NCBI GenBank assembly: GCA_030039035.1 | Contig: JASHQQ010000186.1 | Coordinates: 1 to 45,515, forward strand | Direction: 5' to 3' | Source of the DNA: Acidobacteriaceae bacterium | GTDB lineage: Bacteria; Acidobacteriota; Terriglobia; Terriglobales; Acidobacteriaceae | DNA length: 45,515 bases | Shown: positions 41,422 through 45,515 of the stretch, one piece after another | How positions within the stretch are numbered: the first letter of the stretch is position 1 | Layout of the letters: each line of letters opens with the position of its first letter | Made by a program: the position numbers and the translations under genes | Notes under the pieces: generated by a model | Databases searched by the model: none | The model's input: the letters and a program-made list of their open reading frames with translations, nothing else | What the model was told of the DNA's origin: nothing

Positions 41422-42102
41422 ATATTGGTAGAAAAGCGCGCCAGAACCGCACGGAGCCGACGGCGCGACTGGCTCGAGATTACGGCAGTCTACGGAATGG
41501 TTCTGCTGATCTTCTGGACGCCGCCGCCTTGGCAGTATCTCCTCTGGGTGGTCGCCTCCGCCCTGGTGGCGGCGATCATCCTCAAGTCGTACGACGGCCC
41601 CAGGGCGATGGGCCTGTGCAAGGGAAATCTCTCCTGTTCTCTCTGGGCCGTTGCGGCGACCCTCACGGTGGCCGGTCTGGCCGTCCTGCTCGCTGCTTTC
41701 CTTCACACGCTGCATCTTCCCGGACCGGCAGGGTCTTTTTTGCGCCGCTCGTGCGTTTATCTGATCTGGGCCCTGATCCAGGAAATGGTTCTCCAGTGCT
41801 TCTTTCTGTCGCGGCTCCTGCATCTGATCGGTAATGCCACCTGGGCCGCGGTCGCGACGGCGGTGCTCTTTGCGGTGGCGCATCTGCCCAGCCCGATTCT
41901 GACGGCGATTACCCTGATCTGCGGGCTGGCTGCGTGCTTTTTCTTCCTTCGCTTCAGGACCCTGTATCCGCTGGCTATCGCCCACGCCATTCTTGGGCTT
42001 TCGATCGCCGTCACCATTCCCAGGACCCTCGATCGAAACATGAGCGTGGGACTGGCCTACCTGCACTACACCGAAAAGCCGGCCCAGCTACTGCAGCCAT
42101 AA
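41404..42102 (+). CDS. CPBP-like membrane protein, paralogue with QExxxQ motif
   Basis: 232 residues, clearly paralogous to the preceding gene: same segment order, DGPRAMGL near residue 64, FAVAHLPSP (F156, H160), LAIAHAILG and the end NMSVGLAYLHYTE. Motif one is Q126-E127-M-V-L-Q131, keeping only one glutamate. The ATG at 41404 has no ribosome site and falls inside a direct repeat, so translation may begin a little later. The 200-bp gap and lack of a shared leader suggest separate expression from the first paralogue. It ends 15 bp inside the convergent third CPBP gene. Confidence 0.75.
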   Translation: MESVAPILVEKRARTARSRRRDWLEITAVYGMVLLIFWTPPPWQYLLWVVASALVAAIILKSYDGPRAMGLCKGNLSCSLWAVAATLTVAGLAVLLAAFLHTLHLPGPAGSFLRRSCVYLIWALIQEMVLQCFFLSRLLHLIGNATWAAVATAVLFAVAHLPSPILTAITLICGLAACFFFLRFRTLYPLAIAHAILGLSIAVTIPRTLDRNMSVGLAYLHYTEKPAQLLQP

Positions 42103-42990
42103 TCCCCAGAGCGAATCGACGGATGCGTGCGTGACGGCTGAGGCGCCCACGCGGCGCTGGCTGCGCCAGGCGCGGCCGTAGAAGATGCCCGCCAGCGCGG
42201 CCAGCAGCACGTAGCGCCAGTTGAAATGAACAGCGCGCTTGTTGAAGTGGGACAGGCCGAAGAGCGCCGCCGCGATGCAGAGCGCCCAGGCGCGGCCCAC
42301 GCGGCCCTCGAGCAGATTCTGCAGCCATCCGCGAAAAAAAAGCTCTTCCGGAACCGCGATGAAGAAAAACGTGAAGAGCCACGCGCCGGCGATGCGCGCC
42401 ACGCCCGGCCAGGACGCGTGCAGGTGCAGGAATCCCAGGCTGAATCCCGTTGCCAGCGCGATGGGAGCGTAGAAGGCGAGTTCGCGCAGGCCGATGGCGG
42501 CGTCGCGCGGCCGGAGGCGCAGATCGAAACCGGAGCCGCCCAGACCGCGCAGCGCCAGGAAGGCGTAGATTCCGGCATCGAGCAGAAGAATCTTGTTGAA
42601 GATGGCCAGATGCGGCGGCCACTCGTGCTCGAACCAGCGCAGATCGACAGCGAGGCCCAGTGTGACGAGGACGAAAAAATCGCGCCAGTTTCCGCGCTGA
42701 TCCGGGTCCACCTGCCCCGCCTGCCAGAGAAGAATTCCGGTCGCGACCGGCAGGCAGGCATAAAGGACCACGCCGCGCCAGTCGAGGATGCCGGCCGAGC
42801 CCGCGACCAGGACGTAGGGCACGCAAAGCACGCAGGGAGCGAACAGCCTGATCCAAAGCGGCCGCTTCTGCGTCCACGCGATCGAGCGCCCGGGCAGGAA
42901 CGCCGCGGCCAGGTACGGAACGAGCGTGAGCAGCGCCGCGACGACAACTACCGGATTGGGCAGAAGACCCAACGATCCACCCCCATGCAA
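42088..42990 (-). CDS. CPBP-family intramembrane glutamic protease (canonical)
   Basis: About 300 residues with roughly eight membrane segments. All three catalytic motifs are intact: PEELFFRGWL (E215, E216, R220), LFGLSHFN (F244, H248) and VTHASVDS (H288). CPBP proteases cut within the membrane, for example prenylated or signal peptides; the substrate is unknown. The longest frame begins at a TTG (42990) lacking a ribosome site; a TTG at 42972 with GGGGTGG just upstream would give 294 residues. It is convergent with, and overlaps by 15 bp, the degenerate paralogue. Confidence 0.82.
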   Translation of the reverse strand: MHGGGSLGLLPNPVVVVAALLTLVPYLAAAFLPGRSIAWTQKRPLWIRLFAPCVLCVPYVLVAGSAGILDWRGVVLYACLPVATGILLWQAGQVDPDQRGNWRDFFVLVTLGLAVDLRWFEHEWPPHLAIFNKILLLDAGIYAFLALRGLGGSGFDLRLRPRDAAIGLRELAFYAPIALATGFSLGFLHLHASWPGVARIAGAWLFTFFFIAVPEELFFRGWLQNLLEGRVGRAWALCIAAALFGLSHFNKRAVHFNWRYVLLAALAGIFYGRAWRSQRRVGASAVTHASVDSLWGLWLQ

Positions 42991-43247
42991 TTCTAAGGAG
43001 AGCGGCGCATATCGATGTGAAGGGGCGCTTCGGATTTTTCGGCACGACTGAATTCAAGACCTGTTACAAAGCCCTGCCTCGGAGAGTTGCTCCGCAGCCT
43101 GTCCAGCCCGTACATACTTTGCCCCCAAAAAGACCCGGGACTTTTGGTCCCCGAGGGGAGATTGCCTTACCACCTCACTTCATTCTCGTCGCCACGCTCG
43201 GCTACACTTCTTGCTGAAATCCACGGAGGCATGGGATTCGTCTGAAA

Positions 43248-45296
43248 ATGAGAATTCGCGTTCTGCGAGCGGCGCCAGTTTTCGTCACGGCCGCGATCGT
43301 TTTGGCATGGGCAGGCTCGTCGACGACTTTCGCGCAGAATGCCGAAGCAGACGCGATGGATTCGCCGGTCGTGCACCTGAACGGGACCGCGGGCGGCCGG
43401 ATGGAGAACGGGCACATCGCCGCGGAGTGGTCGCTGGAAAACGGGCGCCTCGCCTCGATCATGATCTTCGACAAGTCCGTGCGCAACCAAGGTCAAGCCG
43501 CGGCTTTGCGCTTTGCCAATCCGTTCTCGATGGAGGTGCAGGGGCAGGGCGTTGTACACGCCTCGGACCTGGCGCTGCGCGGCGAACCCCGAGAAGAGCC
43601 ACTCGCTCCCGATCCGTCGGCATCGCGATATTCCGACCGGCTGCCTGGCGAAGCAGTTCACTACACCTTCGCCGATTCCGGATCGCGCTTCACGGTCGAC
43701 TGGGCCGTTGTCCTGCGCCAGGGATCGAAATACATTCGCCAGATTCTCACCGTCACCGCAGGCGACAAGCCGCTCCCGCTCAGCGGCCTGGTTCTCATCG
43801 ATGCCCATCTCCCCGGCATTCAGGCAGCGGGAAAAGTGAGAGGATCCCCCCTCGTTTTTCAGACCTTCTTCCTTGGATTCGAGTCTCCGCTTTCGGAGAG
43901 CAGCGTGGTCGGCGAACGCGGCGTCAGTGAGCTTCGCATCGGCGTTCCGATCGGCGCGGGCCGCTCGGCAACTTACTCGTCAGTCGTCGGCGTTGCGCCG
44001 CCAGGACAGATGCGGCGGGCGTTTCTGACGTATCTCGAACGCGAGCGCGCGCATCCCTACCGCACGTTTCTCCATTACAATAGCTGGTTCGATATCGGAT
44101 TCGGCAAGCCCTACACGCAGAAAGAAGCGCTCAACCGCATCCACGCCATCGGAGACGAGCTGAACAAGAAGCGCGGCGTCACGCTCGATTCGTTCCTCTT
44201 CGACGACGGCTGGGACGATCTGAATCATCTCTGGAAGATACGGCCGGACTTCGTGGACGGATTTGCGCCGTTGACAAAAGCTGCGGCAGAGTACGGCGCG
44301 GCGCCGGGCGTTTGGCTTTCGCCGTGGGGCGGATACGAAGGCGCGAAACAGGCGCGGCTGGCCGCGGCGCGGCGCGAAGGCTACGAGATTGTGAACGGCG
44401 GGCTGGCGCTCTCGGGACCCAAATACTATGCGCTCTTTCATTCCATCGCATCCGAAATGGTGACGAAGTATGGAGTGAACCAGTTCAAGTTCGACGGCAC
44501 GGGAAATGTGAACCAGGTGGTGCCGGGCAGCGCCTTCAGCTCCGATTTCGACGCGGCGATTCATCTCATCGGGGATCTTCGCCGCATCAAGCCCGATCTC
44601 TACATCAATCTGACTTCAGGCACCTGGCCGTCGCCTTTCTGGCTCTTCTATGCGGATTCGACATGGCGCGGCGGCGACGACACGGATTTTGCCGGCGTGG
44701 GCACGGATCGCGAGCGCTGGATCACGTATCGCGACGCGATGACTTACGAGCATATCGTCGAAGCCGGAAGATTGTATCCGCTGAATTCGCTTATGCTGCA
44801 CGGCATCGTCTTCGCGCAGCAGGCGCCGGGGCTTTCCACCGGCTCCGAAGAAGACTTCGCCAACGAAGTTCATTCCTATTTTGGATCGGGGACGCAATTG
44901 CAGGAGTTATATGTGACGCCGTCGCTGCTGACTCCGGCCGACTGGGATGTGCTGGGGGAAGCGGCGAAGTGGTCGCGGGAGAATGCTTCGACCCTGGTCG
45001 ATACGCATTGGATCGGCGGCGATCCGCAATGGCTCGAAGTGTATGGATGGGCGGCGTGGTCGCCGGAAAAGGGGATTCTTACGCTGCGCAACCCCGGCGC
45101 GACAGCGCAGGATTTCACGATCGATGTCGGCAAGGCCTTCGAGCTGCCCGCCGGCGCGCCGACAAGATTTCTGGCGCAAAATCCGTGGAAGGCGGGCGCA
45201 TCGGAGCCGCCGGTCGAGCTGGAAGCCGGCAAGCCGCATACGTTTCATCTTGCGCCGTTTGAAGTACTGAACCTGGAGGCGATGCCTCAGCCATGA
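43248..45296 (+). CDS. Secreted GH36-like alpha-galactosidase
   Basis: 682 residues with a signal peptide ([20 protein letters not shown]). An N-terminal beta-sandwich (about 45-265) precedes the clan GH-D barrel. The nucleophile should be D416 in [10 protein letters not shown] and the acid/base D478 (or D477) in [11 protein letters not shown]; the strand FLFDDGWDD (about 318-326) lines the substrate pocket. A C-terminal beta domain ends the chain. It would release alpha-linked galactose from oligosaccharides in the periplasm; other GH-D specificities cannot be excluded. The stop overlaps the ATG of the following GH35 gene, so the two are coupled. A GGAGG lies 20 nt upstream, rather far from the ATG. 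Confidence 0.8.
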   Translation: MRIRVLRAAPVFVTAAIVLAWAGSSTTFAQNAEADAMDSPVVHLNGTAGGRMENGHIAAEWSLENGRLASIMIFDKSVRNQGQAAALRFANPFSMEVQGQGVVHASDLALRGEPREEPLAPDPSASRYSDRLPGEAVHYTFADSGSRFTVDWAVVLRQGSKYIRQILTVTAGDKPLPLSGLVLIDAHLPGIQAAGKVRGSPLVFQTFFLGFESPLSESSVVGERGVSELRIGVPIGAGRSATYSSVVGVAPPGQMRRAFLTYLERERAHPYRTFLHYNSWFDIGFGKPYTQKEALNRIHAIGDELNKKRGVTLDSFLFDDGWDDLNHLWKIRPDFVDGFAPLTKAAAEYGAAPGVWLSPWGGYEGAKQARLAAARREGYEIVNGGLALSGPKYYALFHSIASEMVTKYGVNQFKFDGTGNVNQVVPGSAFSSDFDAAIHLIGDLRRIKPDLYINLTSGTWPSPFWLFYADSTWRGGDDTDFAGVGTDRERWITYRDAMTYEHIVEAGRLYPLNSLMLHGIVFAQQAPGLSTGSEEDFANEVHSYFGSGTQLQELYVTPSLLTPADWDVLGEAAKWSRENASTLVDTHWIGGDPQWLEVYGWAAWSPEKGILTLRNPGATAQDFTIDVGKAFELPAGAPTRFLAQNPWKAGASEPPVELEAGKPHTFHLAPFEVLNLEAMPQP

Positions 45297-45515
45297 CGAG
45301 ACGGCTGGTATTTGTGGCCTTCGCAGCGGCGCTCGCGATCGGCGGCGCTTCGAGCCCCGGTTTCGCGCAGTCGTCGCCGGTTCCGGGAACACCGCACGTG
45401 CTTCGCGCCAGCGGAGATCGTTTCGAGATGGATGGCAAGCCGTTCCAGATCATCTCCGGCGCGATTCACTACGCGCGCGTGCCGCGCGCTTACTGGCGCG
45501 ACCGGCTGCGCAAGG
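45293..45515 (+). CDS. GH35 beta-galactosidase, N-terminus (cut by window edge)
   Basis: The ATG at 45293 overlaps the previous TGA (ATGA). The 74 visible residues are a signal peptide ([25 protein letters not shown] cleavage) and the start of a GH35 barrel: [20 protein letters not shown] and [11 protein letters not shown], the hallmark first strand of the family. GH35 enzymes remove beta-linked galactose. With the GH36-like gene it forms an operon for galactose-containing glycans. Confidence 0.9.
   Translation, partial: MTRRLVFVAFAAALAIGGASSPGFAQSSPVPGTPHVLRASGDRFEMDGKPFQIISGAIHYARVPRAYWRDRLRK

Noticed and set aside
43125..43160. Terminator or riboswitch ahead of the GH36-like gene
   Set aside because: The GGGAC-ttttg-GTCCC hairpin has only a 5-bp stem, and no T-run or known riboswitch core was seen.

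Overview
The window looks like a GC-rich chromosomal segment of a soil-type acidobacterium (Acidobacteriota, probably class Terriglobia). The pointers are a 1222-residue Oar-like TonB-dependent receptor with an N-terminal carboxypeptidase-regulatory-like domain, two GH106-type rhamnosidases, many secreted hydrolases, many GTG/TTG starts behind good Shine-Dalgarno sites, and dispersed intergenic palindromes and heptamer arrays. This placement is inferred from gene content. No rRNA, tRNA, CRISPR array or intact insertion sequence was seen.

Left part (1-14.6 kb), mixed housekeeping and stress genes: a cut HARE-HTH gene; two overlapping membrane-protein genes; a small secreted protein with a 20-residue proline-rich repeat; an ATP-grasp-like protein; a PilZ protein 3 nt from a LuxR-type regulator whose receiver has lost its phospho-acceptor; MarR and YceI; a secreted alpha/beta hydrolase divergent from an MFS transporter; a DUF433/DUF5615 toxin-antitoxin pair whose toxin gene carries an in-frame TGA; a small ParB-like protein; a flavin reductase; PhoU; a PEBP-family protein; Dps; and a phosphate acyltransferase.

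Middle part (14.9-30.5 kb), a rhamnose-glycan locus: a GH39-like lipoprotein, L-rhamnose mutarotase and an AraA/FucI-fold isomerase on the plus strand; then a TPR protein, the TonB-dependent receptor and a GH106 enzyme on the minus strand; and a second, larger GH106 enzyme divergent from the first. Together they could bind a rhamnose-containing polysaccharide at the outer membrane, cut rhamnose off and start its catabolism. No kinase, aldolase or SusD homologue is present in the window.

Right part (30.5-45.5 kb): a sigma-factor/membrane-protein chimera (probably a deletion relic), a beta-lactamase-fold hydrolase, a small cytochrome c, a PP2C phosphatase next to a secreted propeller-like protein, a Tat-exported molybdopterin oxidoreductase overlapping a diheme cytochrome b gene, two unknown proteins, an EamA transporter, three CPBP-family membrane proteins (two lacking the glutamate/arginine motif), and the start of a galactoside locus (GH36-like, then a cut GH35 gene).

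Two repeat systems cut across the genes. Nine short palindromes in three stem subclasses share a tail close to GGGGCACCC and all lie in the same orientation. Phase-perfect heptamer arrays occur at 10.0 and 18.3 kb; the second is a large inverted structure that supplies the stop codon of the TPR gene.
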